DNA of 44,142 nucleotides from Clostridium algifaecis (GCF_017874415.1 NZ_JAGGLM010000019.1:1-44142), one strand, 5' to 3'; numbered from the stretch's first letter, positions 16,411 to 26,674 are shown. Made by a program: numbers and translations. The notes: generated by a model from the sequence alone, not told the origin.

Positions 16411-16998
16411 TTGAATAGAAAATCAACCAACATATTCTGGCATAAAATGCAAATTAATAGGGAAAAAAGAGAAGAATTACTTGATCAGAAGGGAATACTT
16501 ATATGGTTTACAGGACTTTCTGGCTCAGGTAAATCAACTGTGGCGTCTGCACTTGAAAGTAAATTATATGATATGGGAAAGCTGACGTATCTTCTGGATG
16601 GTGATAATGTAAGATATGGATTAAATTCAAATCTTGGATTTACAAAGGAGGACAGAAGTGAAAATATAAGAAGAATATCAGAAGTGTGCAAATTATTTGT
16701 TGATGCTGGACTTATTACTATAGCTACTTTTGTATCGCCTTTTAAAGAAGACAGGGACAGGGCAAGAAAATTACTTGGAGATGATTTTATAGAGATATAT
16801 GTAGATTGTCCTCTTGAAGTATGTAAAAAGAGAGATCCAAAAGGAATTTATAAGAAGGCAATAAGTGGCAAAATAAAGAATTTTACAGGAATAGATTCCG
16901 AGTATGAAGTACCACATGATGCTGAAATTACAATATCAACACATATAAGTAGTTTAGAGGATTGTGTAAATAAAATATTGAACTATATAAATTTATAA
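16411..16998 (+). CDS. cysC: Adenylylsulfate (APS) kinase
   Basis: Phosphorylates APS to PAPS using ATP. Standard motifs are intact: P-loop GLSGSGKS (35-42), LLDGDNVRYGL with Asp63 and Asp65, GFTKEDRSENIRR, and ATFVSPFKEDRDRAR. An in-frame TTG at 16387 lies before the GGGAGG ribosome site at 16398-16403; TTG 16411 is properly spaced and gives 195 residues. It is the first gene of the riboswitch-controlled operon, 18 bases before aprA. Its presence beside an APS reductase is notable because that enzyme does not need PAPS. Confidence 0.94.
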   Translation: MNRKSTNIFWHKMQINREKREELLDQKGILIWFTGLSGSGKSTVASALESKLYDMGKLTYLLDGDNVRYGLNSNLGFTKEDRSENIRRISEVCKLFVDAGLITIATFVSPFKEDRDRARKLLGDDFIEIYVDCPLEVCKKRDPKGIYKKAISGKIKNFTGIDSEYEVPHDAEITISTHISSLEDCVNKILNYINL

Positions 16999-17016
16999 TG
17001 CAGGGAGGGTTCATGA

Positions 17017-18705
17017 ATGAAATTGAAACCTAATATTTTGTCTGCCGATATACTTATAATTGGAGCCGGCACAGCGGGATGTTTTGCAGCAATTGAAGGG
17101 GCAAAATTATCTGAAGCAAAAATAATACTTGCAGAAAAGGCCAATATAAAGAGAAGTGGATGTCTGGCAGCTGGCATTAATGCACTCAATGCATATATAA
17201 ATGAAGGAGAAACAGCGGCTTCCTTTGTAGATTATGTAAGAAGAGAATTTAATGGAGTTGTAAGAGAAGATTTGGTGTATACAGCGGCCCAAAAGTTAAA
17301 TGAGGTTACACATAAAATAGAAAAAATGGGTCTTCCAATTTTGAAGGATTCAGAAGGAAAATATGTAAGGCGGGGAAAGAGAAGTATAAAGATAAATGGA
17401 GAGAATATTAAGCCTATACTTGCAAAGGCAGTAAGTGAAGAAAAAAATATACAGGTAATAAACGGAATAAACATTATTGATTATATATATAAAGATGAAA
17501 AAGTTATAGGAGCTTATGGGTTTTCCGTTCATGAAGAAAAATTCTTTGTCATATACTCAAAAGCTGTTATATGCACTACTGGCGGAGCAGCTGGAATTTA
17601 TAAACCTAATAATCCAGGTTTCTCAAGGCACAAGATGTGGTATTCTCCATTTAATACAGGAGCAGGATATGCCATGGGAATAAGAGCAGGTGCCGAGATG
17701 ACTACTTTTGAAATGAGATTTATTGCATTAAGGTGTAAGGACACTATAGCACCAACAGGCACTATAGCCCAAGGAATAGGTGCTGTACAGGTAAATAAAG
17801 ATGGACAAGAGTATGTAAAAAAATATGGAAAGACAACTACTATAAATAGACTTTATTCTACGGTAATGGAAAATGAAAATGGCAGGGGACCCTGCTTTTT
17901 AAACACAAAACATATTACCAAAATGGAAGAAAGTGATCTTTTAAAAGCGTATTTAAATATGGCACCAGCCCAAGCACTCAAGTGGATAGACAGTGGAAAT
18001 ATGCCATCTGTAAAAAATGTAGAAATTGAAGGCACGGAACCATATATAGTAGGAGGACATACTGCCAGTGGATACTGGGTGGATACAAACAGACAGACTA
18101 CACTTCAAGGTCTTTATTCAGCAGGTGATGTAAATGGAGGAAGTCCTAAAAAATATGCTACGGGATGTTTTGCCGAAGGAGAAATAGCGATGCAGTCTGC
18201 AATAGGCTATATTAAAGATGTTGAAATTAGTGATCTGGATGATGAGACTATTTATAATAAACTAAAAGAAGTTAATAAGTTCTTTGAAAATAGCAATAGC
18301 TTTTATACAGTAGAACAGTTAGAAGAAGCTATGCAGAAAACTATGGATGAATATGCCGGAGGAATATCTAAGAATTACAGGTACAACAATAAAAAACTAA
18401 ATATTGCGGAAAACAGAATAGACGAAATTATCAAAATAGTAGACAAATTAAGTGCAAAAGATTGTCATGAACTTTTGTTTATATATGAGTTGATTGACAG
18501 GCTTTATGTATGTAAAGTCATCATAGCACATTTAAAAGCAAGATGTGAAACAAGATGGAAATGTTATGAAGAAAATGCTGATTTTCCACTTAGAGATGAT
18601 GTTAACTGGCTTAAATATGTTAATTCTGTTTATAAGGATGGAAAGGTAAATATTATATTCAGAGATATAGTTAGAAAGGATGAGACATATGAGCATAAAA
18701 ATTGA
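17017..18705 (+). CDS. aprA: Adenylylsulfate reductase alpha subunit-like flavoprotein
   Basis: FAD subunit that reduces APS to sulfite and AMP. The N-terminal FAD motif is GAGTAG (16-21). The segments FEMRFIALRCKDTIAPTG and GGHTASGYW, followed by GLYSAGDVNGGSPKKYATG, match the dissimilatory AprA pattern, including active-site Arg and His positions of the archaeal enzyme as I recall them. At 562 residues it is shorter than sulfate-reducer AprA (roughly 620-670), consistent with an assimilatory clostridial form. GGGAGGG at 17003-17009 selects ATG 17017. Its end overlaps aprB by 17 bases. Fumarate-reductase-like flavoproteins are the alternative family, but aprB and the context decide. Confidence 0.87.
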   Translation: MKLKPNILSADILIIGAGTAGCFAAIEGAKLSEAKIILAEKANIKRSGCLAAGINALNAYINEGETAASFVDYVRREFNGVVREDLVYTAAQKLNEVTHKIEKMGLPILKDSEGKYVRRGKRSIKINGENIKPILAKAVSEEKNIQVINGINIIDYIYKDEKVIGAYGFSVHEEKFFVIYSKAVICTTGGAAGIYKPNNPGFSRHKMWYSPFNTGAGYAMGIRAGAEMTTFEMRFIALRCKDTIAPTGTIAQGIGAVQVNKDGQEYVKKYGKTTTINRLYSTVMENENGRGPCFLNTKHITKMEESDLLKAYLNMAPAQALKWIDSGNMPSVKNVEIEGTEPYIVGGHTASGYWVDTNRQTTLQGLYSAGDVNGGSPKKYATGCFAEGEIAMQSAIGYIKDVEISDLDDETIYNKLKEVNKFFENSNSFYTVEQLEEAMQKTMDEYAGGISKNYRYNNKKLNIAENRIDEIIKIVDKLSAKDCHELLFIYELIDRLYVCKVIIAHLKARCETRWKCYEENADFPLRDDVNWLKYVNSVYKDGKVNIIFRDIVRKDETYEHKN

Positions 18706-19000
18706 CAGCGATAAATGTATAGGGTGCTTTAGATGCATGAGTGTCTGTCCGGGAAACTTAATATATAAAAACCGTGAAGGAAAAGCATATATAAAATATG
18801 AAAAAGATTGCTGGGGATGTACAGCCTGTGTTAAAGAATGTAAAAATAACGCTATTAACTATTATTTGGGAGCAGATTTAGGAGGAAATGGAGCTTATCT
18901 GTATACAACTCAAAATAAGGAAGAGTTAAAATGGCACATAAATAAAGATGGAAAAGAAGTATTAATAAACACAAATAGAAAAGAATCAAATAAATATTAA
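18689..19000 (+). CDS. aprB: Adenylylsulfate reductase beta subunit, 2[4Fe-4S]
   Basis: A 103-residue ferredoxin subunit that feeds electrons to AprA. Two complete cluster motifs are present: Cys10, 13, 16, 20 (CIGCFRCMSVC) and Cys41, 44, 47, 51 (CWGCTACVKEC). The tail with GADLGGNGAYLYTTQNKEEL resembles the AprB extension that wraps the alpha subunit. An ATG at 18680 is in frame, but AGGA at 18677-18680 overlaps it; ATG 18689 is better spaced. It overlaps the aprA end, which indicates translational coupling. Confidence 0.87.
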   Translation: MSIKIDSDKCIGCFRCMSVCPGNLIYKNREGKAYIKYEKDCWGCTACVKECKNNAINYYLGADLGGNGAYLYTTQNKEELKWHINKDGKEVLINTNRKESNKY

Positions 19001-19017
19001 AATTAGGAGGCATTAAA

Positions 19018-20052
19018 ATGAAAATTAAAAGAATAGCATTATCTTTAACAACAGTATTGATTTTGGGGTTATTTTCTGGATGTGGAAATACGAAATCCGG
19101 CGAAAATAGTAGTAATACTGTTACTATAGGATTTTTCCCTAATATAACTCATTCACAAGCATTAGTTGGAAAACAGAAGAAAAGTTTTGAGAAAGCATTT
19201 GGAAATAATGTAAAAGTTGACTGGAAACAATTCAATGCAGGTTCATCTGAGATAGAGGCATTTTTAGCAGGAGCAGTAGATATAGGATATATAGGACCTG
19301 GACCGGCTATTAATGGATATACCAAATCAAAGGGTGATGTGCAGATAATTGCAGGAGCGACAGATGCAGGAGCAATACTTGTCTCAAGAAAAGATGAGAA
19401 GATAAAAAGTGTAAAAGAACTTGCAAATAAAAAAGTAGCAGTACCTCAGTTTGGAAATACTCAGGATTTATCACTCAGAAATTTATTACAGAAAAATGGA
19501 CTTAAAGATAAGACAAAAGGTGGAAATGTAGAAATAGTACAGGCAGATAATCCTGACATAAAAACTCTATTAAGCAGCAAACAAATAGATGCGGCGCTTG
19601 TACCTGAGCCATGGGGATCAAGATTAGTTGTAGAAACTGGTGCGAATGTTGTACTTGATTACAAAGATATTTGGAGAGATGGAAAATATCCTACAGCTGT
19701 AGTACTTGTAAGAAAAGAATTCTTAAAGGAACATCCTGATCTTGTAGATAAATTCTTGAAAACTCATATTGAGCTTACAAATTATATACAGAAGAATAGC
19801 AGTGAAGCAAGTAATGTAGTGAATGATCAAATTTATAATTTAACGAAGAAAAAGCTTTCGAAAGATGTGCTAGATCCTGCATTTAAGAGGATAACTACTA
19901 CCAATGACCCTGAACGCGATGCTACACTTGAAATGGTGAATTTGTCAGTTAGTACAGGATTTATTAAAGAAAAACCTGATACAAAAGATCTTATAAATTT
20001 ACAGCCACTTAATAAGGCACTAAAAGAAAAAGGAGAAAAACAGCTCCAATAA
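19018..20052 (+). CDS. ABC transporter substrate-binding lipoprotein (SsuA/TauA/NMT1 family)
   Basis: An extracytoplasmic solute receptor. The signal peptide ends in the lipobox LFSGC (Cys about 22), so it is a lipoprotein. The mature part follows the sulfonate/nitrate/taurine-binding fold: TIGFFPNITHSQALVG, FNAGSSEIEAFLAGAVDIGYIGPGPAINGY, and AALVPEPWGSRLV. Length is 344. With the ATPase and permease that follow it forms a complete importer inside the sulfur operon. No FMN-dependent SsuD monooxygenase, which needs oxygen, is encoded nearby, so the ligand may be sulfate or another sulfur oxyanion rather than an alkanesulfonate. Confidence 0.88.
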   Translation: MKIKRIALSLTTVLILGLFSGCGNTKSGENSSNTVTIGFFPNITHSQALVGKQKKSFEKAFGNNVKVDWKQFNAGSSEIEAFLAGAVDIGYIGPGPAINGYTKSKGDVQIIAGATDAGAILVSRKDEKIKSVKELANKKVAVPQFGNTQDLSLRNLLQKNGLKDKTKGGNVEIVQADNPDIKTLLSSKQIDAALVPEPWGSRLVVETGANVVLDYKDIWRDGKYPTAVVLVRKEFLKEHPDLVDKFLKTHIELTNYIQKNSSEASNVVNDQIYNLTKKKLSKDVLDPAFKRITTTNDPERDATLEMVNLSVSTGFIKEKPDTKDLINLQPLNKALKEKGEKQLQ

Positions 20053-20072
20053 ATCTATAGGGAGGATTAAAA

Positions 20073-20912
20073 TTGTCATTAACTATAAAAGGTATAAGTA
20101 AAAAATTTGTTACAAAGACAAAACAAACTTTAACTCTTGATAATATAAATATTTCATTTAATGATGGTGAATTCATATGTCTTTTAGGACCTTCTGGTTG
20201 TGGTAAATCTACTCTTTTAAATATAATTGCAGGGCTTGAAAAACCTACTGAGGGGAAAATTTTTTTAAATGATAAAAAGGTAGACGATGTAGGTGTAGAC
20301 AGGGCTATGATGTTCCAGGACTCGGCATTATTTCCATGGCTTAAAGTAATAGACAATGTAGAATTTGGAATGAAAATAGCTGGAGTACCAAAGGAAGAAA
20401 GAAGAGAAAAAGCAATAAAATATTTGAGGATGGTTCACCTTACTAAATTTCAAAATTCATATATACATGAATTATCAGGTGGAATGAGACAGAGAGTTGC
20501 CCTTGCCAGAGCACTTACGCTGGACTCAAAGGTTCTTTTAATGGATGAACCTTTTTCAGCACTAGACAGTCAAACCAGGAGCATACTTCAAATTCAGCTT
20601 CAGAGGATATGGATGGAGACTAAAAAAACTATAATTTTTGTAACTCACAATGTAGAAGAGGCCGTACTTTTAGCTGATAGAGTTGTAGTTATGGCTGCTA
20701 ATCCTGGAAAGATTAAAGGAGAATTCAACATAAAACTTGCAAGACCCAGAACAATTGAGAATACCGATTTATCTTATATAGTAGCACAGGTAATGAAAGA
20801 ACTTAAAGAGGAGGTGGAAAAGGTTGCAAAAGCTGAGTACGATAGTGATTGGAGTATTGAAGAGGGTAATATTTTACATGATCCTGATAATAATATGGGA
20901 AATGGTATATAA
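20073..20912 (+). CDS. ABC transporter ATPase (SsuB/TauB type)
   Basis: ATP-binding subunit of the importer. Walker A is GPSGCGKST, the signature is LSGGMRQRVALARAL and Walker B is VLLMDEPFSALD, followed by the switch His in FVTHNVEEAVLLADR. Length is 279, slightly long because of a C-terminal tail rich in Glu and Lys. GGGAGG precedes TTG 20073. The last 89 bases overlap the permease gene, and the permease ribosome site lies within this coding region, implying coupled translation. Confidence 0.93.
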   Translation: MSLTIKGISKKFVTKTKQTLTLDNINISFNDGEFICLLGPSGCGKSTLLNIIAGLEKPTEGKIFLNDKKVDDVGVDRAMMFQDSALFPWLKVIDNVEFGMKIAGVPKEERREKAIKYLRMVHLTKFQNSYIHELSGGMRQRVALARALTLDSKVLLMDEPFSALDSQTRSILQIQLQRIWMETKKTIIFVTHNVEEAVLLADRVVVMAANPGKIKGEFNIKLARPRTIENTDLSYIVAQVMKELKEEVEKVAKAEYDSDWSIEEGNILHDPDNNMGNGI

Positions 20913-21621
20913 AATAGGTGTAAATGTACTTGGAATATGGAAAGCATATACTTTCCCATCACCTATAGATGTGGCCAAAACTTTGATTAAACTTATAGGT
21001 GATAATACGCTCGCAGTAGCAGTAGCTATTAGTTTAAAAAGACTTATAAGTGGATATTTTATATCACTTGCAATAGGTCTAATTGTTGGACTTTTAATTG
21101 TAAAATACAAATATATCGATGAAAATTTCAGTTCTCTTATACTTGGAATGCAGACTCTTCCAAGCATCTGCTGGGTTCCTTTTGCAATTCTTTGGTATGG
21201 ACTAAATGAAAAGGCAATATTATTTGTAATTACAATTGGGTCTACCTTTGCTATAGCAATAGCTACAGAGTCTGGAATTAAGAATGTAAATCCACTCTAT
21301 GTAAGAGCTGCAAGAACTATGGGAGCAAGGGGATTAAAACTTTATAAAAATGTAGTAGTGCCTGCAGCTATGCCGTCTATTATAACCGGTATGAAGCAGG
21401 GATGGTCTTTTGCGTGGAGAGCACTTATGTCAGCTGAGATGATGTCGGCTACAAAAGGACTTGGACAAGTTCTTATGGTAGGAAGAGACCTTGCTGATAT
21501 AAGTCAGGTAATGGCGGTCATGATTGTCATACTTGTTCTTGGATTGGTTTTTGATAAACTTATATTTACAAAACTTGAAAAGAATATCAGATATAAATGT
21601 GGACTTGATACAAGAGCATAA
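20824..21621 (+). CDS. ABC transporter permease (SsuC/TauC type)
   Basis: Membrane subunit of the importer, 265 residues with about six hydrophobic helices (VIFYMILIIIWEMVYKIGV; AVAISLKRLISGYFISLAIGLIVG; others). The cytoplasmic coupling loop is seen in AARTMGARGLKLYKNVVVPAAMP. TTG 20824 is chosen because GAGGAGG at 20808-20814 lies nine bases upstream and no later start leaves the first helix whole. It overlaps the ATPase gene by 89 bases and lies 18 bases before cysD. Confidence 0.92.
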   Translation: MQKLSTIVIGVLKRVIFYMILIIIWEMVYKIGVNVLGIWKAYTFPSPIDVAKTLIKLIGDNTLAVAVAISLKRLISGYFISLAIGLIVGLLIVKYKYIDENFSSLILGMQTLPSICWVPFAILWYGLNEKAILFVITIGSTFAIAIATESGIKNVNPLYVRAARTMGARGLKLYKNVVVPAAMPSIITGMKQGWSFAWRALMSAEMMSATKGLGQVLMVGRDLADISQVMAVMIVILVLGLVFDKLIFTKLEKNIRYKCGLDTRA

Positions 21622-21639
21622 TTTAAGGGAGGAATAAAA

Positions 21640-22440
21640 ATGGATCATTTAGACAGATTGGAAGCTGAAAGTATTTATATTTTTAGGGAGGCCTATAAGA
21701 AACTTGGAAAACTTGCTATGCTGTGGTCAATAGGAAAGGACTCCACGGTAATGCTTTGGCTAGCACAAAAAGCGTTTTTTGGAAATTGCCCATTTCCACT
21801 TATACATGTGGATACAACTTTTAAAATTCCAGAAATGATAAAATTCAGAGATGAAGTTGCTAAAAAGTACAATTTAAACTTAATAGTTCATACAAATACC
21901 AAAGCACTAGAGGAAGGCATGGGACCTAAAAAAGGAAGACTTGTGTGCTGTAAGGCGTTAAAAACAGATGGACTTCAGCAGGTAGTAGATGAATATAAAT
22001 TTGAAGGACTTATAGTTGGAATAAGAAGAGATGAAGAAGGTTCTCGTTCTAAGGAGAGAGTATTCAGTGAGAGAAATGCAGAATCCAAATGGGACTATAC
22101 AGATCAACCACCTGAACTATGGGATCAATTTAAAACTGACTTCAAGAAGGGAAATCATATAAGGGTACATCCAATTATAAACTGGACAGAACTTGATATA
22201 TGGGAATATATAAGAAGAGAGAATATACCTGTTGTAGATTTGTATTTTGCTAAAAATGGTAAGAGATATAGAAGTCTTGGTTGTGCACCATGTACAAACC
22301 CTATTGATTCAAATGCAACTACGTTAGACGAGATAATAGAGGAACTCAAAAATACTAATGAGACAGAGAGATCTGGAAGAGCTCAAGATAAGGCAGATGC
22401 ACACGCTCTTGAAAAACTTAGAAAAGATGGATATATGTAA
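21640..22440 (+). CDS. cysD: Sulfate adenylyltransferase subunit 2
   Basis: The adenylyl-transferring subunit of ATP sulfurylase, which makes APS from sulfate and ATP with energy from CysN GTP hydrolysis. It is a PP-loop protein of the PAPS-reductase superfamily: [19 protein letters not shown] is the nucleotide loop, and [19 protein letters not shown] and CAPCTNPI are CysD-specific. The 266-residue length is a little short against about 300 in enterobacteria. GGGAGG places ATG 21640. It is 30 bases before cysN, its obligate partner. Confidence 0.95.
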   Translation: MDHLDRLEAESIYIFREAYKKLGKLAMLWSIGKDSTVMLWLAQKAFFGNCPFPLIHVDTTFKIPEMIKFRDEVAKKYNLNLIVHTNTKALEEGMGPKKGRLVCCKALKTDGLQQVVDEYKFEGLIVGIRRDEEGSRSKERVFSERNAESKWDYTDQPPELWDQFKTDFKKGNHIRVHPIINWTELDIWEYIRRENIPVVDLYFAKNGKRYRSLGCAPCTNPIDSNATTLDEIIEELKNTNETERSGRAQDKADAHALEKLRKDGYM

Positions 22441-22470
22441 TTATTAACTAAAAAAGTTGGAGGGATATAA

Positions 22471-24303
22471 ATGGCAAAAGACAGAGAAAATTTAAATATA
22501 GTAGTTGTTGGTCATGTAGACCATGGTAAATCCACTTTAATAGGTAGATTACTTTATGATACAAAATCATTACCTGAAGGAGAAATTGAAAAAGTAAAGA
22601 GGATATCCGAGGATAACGGGAAAAAATTTGAATATGCATATTTGTTAGATGCTTTTGAAGAAGAACAAAAGCAGGGAATAACTATAGATATAACTATGCT
22701 TCAGTTCTTTACAAAGAAAAGGGATTATTTAATTATAGATGCTCCTGGTCATAAGGAATTTTTAAAAAATATGATATCTGGTGCTGCAAGTGCCGAGGCT
22801 GCTATTTTGGTTATAGATGCTAAAGAGGGAGTTCAAGAGCAGTCAAAGAGACATGGATACATACTTTCGCTTCTTGGAATTAAAAAGGTGTTTGTTGCTA
22901 TAAATAAAATGGATTTAGTGGATTATTCTGAAGAAAGATTCAACCAGGTTCAAGATGATTTCAATAAATTCCTAAATAATATAAATATATATCCAGAAAA
23001 GTATATACCTATTTCCGCATCTGATGGTGAAAATGTGGCAAACAAGTCTGATAAGATGCCATGGTACCATGGACAGAATGTTTTAGAATCCATGGACAGC
23101 ATAGAGAAAGATAAAGGAATTGAAGAAAAAGAGCTCAGATTCCCAATTCAGGATGTATACAAATTTGACAGCAGAAGGATTATAGCAGGCAGGATTGAAT
23201 CAGGCACACTTAAAAAAGGTGACGAGGTTGTAATTTATCCTTCTGGAAAAGTTACAAAAGTAAAATCCATTGAAGCATGGCAGGCTAAAGATAAAACAGA
23301 TATAGTCAAGGCTGGAATGTCTGTAGGAATTACTGTTGAAGATGAGTTTTACAACAAGAGAGGAGAGGTTATCTGTCATAAGGATACTCCTATTACTGTA
23401 GGAAATGTATTCAATGCAAATGTATTTTGGCTTGGAAATAATAATCTTGTAAAAAATAAAACTTACAAGCTTAAAATTGAAACTCAGGAAGCAGAGTTTA
23501 GGATAATATCCGTGAATAAGATAATTGATGCAGTTACACTGGACAGTAGTGAAAATCTTGATTTTCTGAAGAAGAATGATGTAGCTGAAGTGACAATAAA
23601 GACAGAGATACCAATCTGTTTTGATAAATTCAGTGAACTTCAATCAACTGGAAGATTTGTAATAGTAGATGGATATGACATATGCGGTGGAGGAATAATT
23701 TCAAATGTAGAAGATTCTCTTAAAAGAGAAATAAAAGATGTAAAGAGCAAGAATATATCCATAAGGAAAAGGCTTGTATCAAGAAAAGACAGAGAGAATA
23801 ATTTAGGACAGGCCGGAAGAGTTATATGGCTTACAGGTCTTCCTGGATGCGGCAAAAATGAAATAGCAGTAAAACTTGAAAAAAAACTTATGGATTTAGG
23901 TAAGAAGGTATATTATCTTGATTCATCTCATCTTAGATTTGGACTTAGCTCCGATCTTGCTTTTACACAAAAAGATGCACATGAACAAACTAGAAGAATT
24001 GCTGAGGTAGCAAATTTATTTGCTGATAGCGGAATTATAACTATAGTTACTTCTGTAAGCAGGTTTAAAGAAGACAGGGAATACGCAAAAAATATAATTG
24101 GAAATGAAAACTATACAGAAATATTCATAGAAGCTGATAAAGATGTATGCAAAAATAGAAATCCAGAGGTGTTTAGCGAGGACAGCGATTCTATATTTGG
24201 ATATGAAAGATCAGGTTATCCTGTTGTAACTCTTTATATAGATAATGCTGAATTTAACTCAGATTCAAAGGTTAATGATATAGTTGAAATTTTAGGATAT
24301 TGA
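22471..24303 (+). CDS. cysN: Sulfate adenylyltransferase subunit 1 fused to a degenerate APS kinase domain
   Basis: The N-terminal region (1-440) is a translation-factor-like GTPase with GHVDHGKST (14-22), DAPGHKEF and NKMD, followed by beta-barrel domains. The C-terminal region (about 449-610) is an APS-kinase domain, the CysN-CysC fusion layout. Its nucleotide loop reads GLPGCGKN (456-463), with Asn in place of the Ser/Thr that holds magnesium. The usual DGDNVR is DSSHLR and the FVSPF segment is SVSRF. The kinase half is therefore probably inactive, with real APS kinase supplied by cysC at the head of the operon. A role in binding APS or PAPS as a regulatory site is inference. It is the last gene of the operon. 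Confidence 0.93.
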   Translation: MAKDRENLNIVVVGHVDHGKSTLIGRLLYDTKSLPEGEIEKVKRISEDNGKKFEYAYLLDAFEEEQKQGITIDITMLQFFTKKRDYLIIDAPGHKEFLKNMISGAASAEAAILVIDAKEGVQEQSKRHGYILSLLGIKKVFVAINKMDLVDYSEERFNQVQDDFNKFLNNINIYPEKYIPISASDGENVANKSDKMPWYHGQNVLESMDSIEKDKGIEEKELRFPIQDVYKFDSRRIIAGRIESGTLKKGDEVVIYPSGKVTKVKSIEAWQAKDKTDIVKAGMSVGITVEDEFYNKRGEVICHKDTPITVGNVFNANVFWLGNNNLVKNKTYKLKIETQEAEFRIISVNKIIDAVTLDSSENLDFLKKNDVAEVTIKTEIPICFDKFSELQSTGRFVIVDGYDICGGGIISNVEDSLKREIKDVKSKNISIRKRLVSRKDRENNLGQAGRVIWLTGLPGCGKNEIAVKLEKKLMDLGKKVYYLDSSHLRFGLSSDLAFTQKDAHEQTRRIAEVANLFADSGIITIVTSVSRFKEDREYAKNIIGNENYTEIFIEADKDVCKNRNPEVFSEDSDSIFGYERSGYPVVTLYIDNAEFNSDSKVNDIVEILGY

Positions 24304-24318
24304 CAAATAGTAAAAAAG

Positions 24319-24371
24319 ATGGTTGTTTGAATAATTTCAAGCTTTGTAAATTATTCAGGCAGCCATTTTTA
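24319..24371 (+). terminator. Terminator of the sulfate assimilation operon
   Basis: Bases 24319-24337 pair with 24348-24366 (ATGGTTG opposite CAGCCAT at the base; AATAATTT opposite AAATTATT inside), with minor mismatches, followed by TTTTT. It lies 15 bases after the cysN stop. Bases 24372-24520 hold no supported gene. Confidence 0.85.
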
Positions 24372-24541
24372 TTTAATCCAGGACATAAATTACAAAAAAT
24401 AAAAATAATATAATTAATTTGATAGGATTTATTTAACTTTTGTCGAATTATAAAAATAAGATAATAATATCTTAAATGTTAGTTAAATGCTATAATTGTA
24501 ATATGCGTCAATGCAAAAATCATAAGGAGGTAATTTTAGGT

Positions 24542-26584
24542 ATGAGCATAAAGAAAAAGATACCAATGTTCATTGGAATACTTGTTTTAATAACTATGTT
24601 AGTGGCATCCAGTCTAGTATATTATGAAACTTCCAGTAAACTTTATAGTGCAAGTAAAGTTGAAATGGATTCACTTGTAGATAGTTATGTTATTACTATG
24701 GAACATATGATAGATAAAGAACAAATAAAAGTAGAAGGGTTAACACAAAAGAAATCGATATATGATATTTTAAACCTTCGCAGTAGTTCAGCTAATTCAG
24801 ATGCATATAAAAGTGCAGTTAATACAGTTAGTGCAGAATTGGATGCTTATGTAAAAAAAGAGGGAAATCTTGAACATGCATTTATTGTTGATAAAACTGG
24901 TACTATAATAGCTGACAGCGATAGACATTTAATAAACACAAGTATATCCGACAGAAATTATAATATTGAAACATTGAAGGGGAAAAATGTAATTAGTGAA
25001 ACTATGACTTCAAAGTCTACGAAAGCTCAGATAATAGTATTTTCAAGTCCTTTAATAATTAATGGAAATTTGTATGGGTATTCGGCAGCAGCAGTTGTTG
25101 CGAAAAGCTTTTCGACACCATTTAAAAATGTAACAGTATCACAAACTCAAGGAAGCTACGCTTATCTTGTAGATGAAAAGGGAAATATTATATTTCACCC
25201 GGATACTAGCAAAATAGGCAAACCTGTAGAAAATAGTGCAGTTATAAATTTTGTAAATGATATGAAAAAAGGAAAAAATGTTGGATCAAAATTTGTTGAT
25301 TATACATTTCAAGGTGATGAAAAAATAGCATATTGTAACTTAATACCTGGAGTAAAATGGACTTTTGTGTTATCAGCAAATAAAAGTGCAATAGTTGCAG
25401 GTGCAAGAAAAATTACTCTTCTTATAGTAAGCATGATGCTTGTACTAGCTATAATATCCATATTAGTTGGAGCGATTATATCTAAAAGAATAATAAATCC
25501 AATAGAAAAAGTTAAAAAAATAATTGATAAAACTTCAAAATTGGATTTAAAAAGCTTGGATGAAGCTGATGAATATAAAGAATTGTTTAATTATAAAGAT
25601 GAAATAGGGGATATATTTAGATCTATATTGACTATGAGAAAAACTCTTAAGGGAGTAGTGGACAACCTTTCTTCCGAATCAAATAAGGTAACTGAAAATG
25701 CTGCTTTTCTAGAAAACCTTACAAAAGAGTTGAAACAATATGTTGAAGAAACTTCAAATGAAACAGATAATATATCGGCTGGTATGGAGGAAAATTCAGC
25801 TGTAGCGGAAGAAATTGCGGCATCTTCAGGAGAGATGGGCAATGCGGTAAATGATATGGCAAACAAGGCAGAAGAAGGTTCTAAAAATTCCGAGGATGTT
25901 TCAAAAAAAGCAGAAGAACTTAAAGAATCTTCCAATCAATCCAAGATGGCAGCAAAAAATATTTATAATGATATAAAGAATAGCATGGAAAATGCAATTG
26001 AGGATAGCAAATCTGTAAATAAAATAAATGAACTTACAGAAGGAATACTTGATATAACAGAACAAACCAATCTTCTATCTCTAAATGCGTCAATTGAGGC
26101 AGCAAGAGCTGGAGAAGCAGGAAAAGGTTTCGCAGTAGTTGCCGATGAAGTAAGACAGCTTGCGGAACAATCATCACAAACAGCAGAGAATATAAAAAAT
26201 GTAGTTGGTATAGTTGAAAGTTCTGTAAAAAAGCTTGTTGATAGTTCAAGCAGCATATTAAAATTCTTGGAAAATACAGTCAACAAGGATTATGATAAAT
26301 TTGGAAATGTGGCAGTTCAATACAATAAGGACGCAGATACTATGAATGAATTTATGATGGATTTTAGTGCAGTTTCGGAAGAACTCAATGCATCAATTGA
26401 AGGCATAGTAAAAGCTGTAGGAGAAATGGCCCAAACTGTAAGTGATGGTGCTTCTGGAATACAAAATGTATCTGAAAAAACCTCAAATATATTTAAAAAG
26501 CTTGAAAATATTAATTCTACTGCAACTAAAAATAGGGAAAGTGCAGATGTTTTGAAGGAAATAATAGAAAAATTTAGTATTTAG
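24542..26584 (+). CDS. Transmembrane methyl-accepting chemotaxis protein
   Basis: A 680-residue chemoreceptor. The first membrane helix is at about 8-28 ([20 protein letters not shown]). A dCache-type extracellular sensor follows to about 285 ([33 protein letters not shown]). The second helix is at about 300-325, then a HAMP region. The cytoplasmic coiled coil carries the tip [20 protein letters not shown] and [20 protein letters not shown] at 24523-24529 selects ATG 24542; an ATG 66 bases upstream has no ribosome site. It stands alone between two terminators. The ligand is unknown; many dCache receptors bind amino acids. Confidence 0.94.
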   Translation: MSIKKKIPMFIGILVLITMLVASSLVYYETSSKLYSASKVEMDSLVDSYVITMEHMIDKEQIKVEGLTQKKSIYDILNLRSSSANSDAYKSAVNTVSAELDAYVKKEGNLEHAFIVDKTGTIIADSDRHLINTSISDRNYNIETLKGKNVISETMTSKSTKAQIIVFSSPLIINGNLYGYSAAAVVAKSFSTPFKNVTVSQTQGSYAYLVDEKGNIIFHPDTSKIGKPVENSAVINFVNDMKKGKNVGSKFVDYTFQGDEKIAYCNLIPGVKWTFVLSANKSAIVAGARKITLLIVSMMLVLAIISILVGAIISKRIINPIEKVKKIIDKTSKLDLKSLDEADEYKELFNYKDEIGDIFRSILTMRKTLKGVVDNLSSESNKVTENAAFLENLTKELKQYVEETSNETDNISAGMEENSAVAEEIAASSGEMGNAVNDMANKAEEGSKNSEDVSKKAEELKESSNQSKMAAKNIYNDIKNSMENAIEDSKSVNKINELTEGILDITEQTNLLSLNASIEAARAGEAGKGFAVVADEVRQLAEQSSQTAENIKNVVGIVESSVKKLVDSSSSILKFLENTVNKDYDKFGNVAVQYNKDADTMNEFMMDFSAVSEELNASIEGIVKAVGEMAQTVSDGASGIQNVSEKTSNIFKKLENINSTATKNRESADVLKEIIEKFSI

Positions 26585-26623
26585 GTGTAAAGTATTATAA
26601 TACTTAAGCATTTTAAACTATTC

Positions 26624-26674
26624 AATGATTTGGTAGTGAAATTCAAATAATTTCACTACCAAATCATTTTTTTA
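26624..26674. terminator. Strong terminator after the chemoreceptor gene
   Basis: A 20-base arm (26624-26643) pairs fully with 26649-26668 across a 5-base loop and is followed by a T run to 26673. The stem is long enough to suggest near-complete termination before the xylose genes. Confidence 0.93.

Noticed and set aside
16176-16418. 80-residue ORF spanning the SAM riboswitch
   Set aside because: It covers the T-box terminator, the aptamer and the S-box terminator; the RNA elements explain the sequence fully and no ribosome site is present.
20824-20912. Frameshift at the 89-base overlap of transporter ATPase and permease genes
   Set aside because: Both proteins are of normal length and the permease has its own GAGGAGG within the ATPase gene, so the overlap is a coupled arrangement rather than an error.
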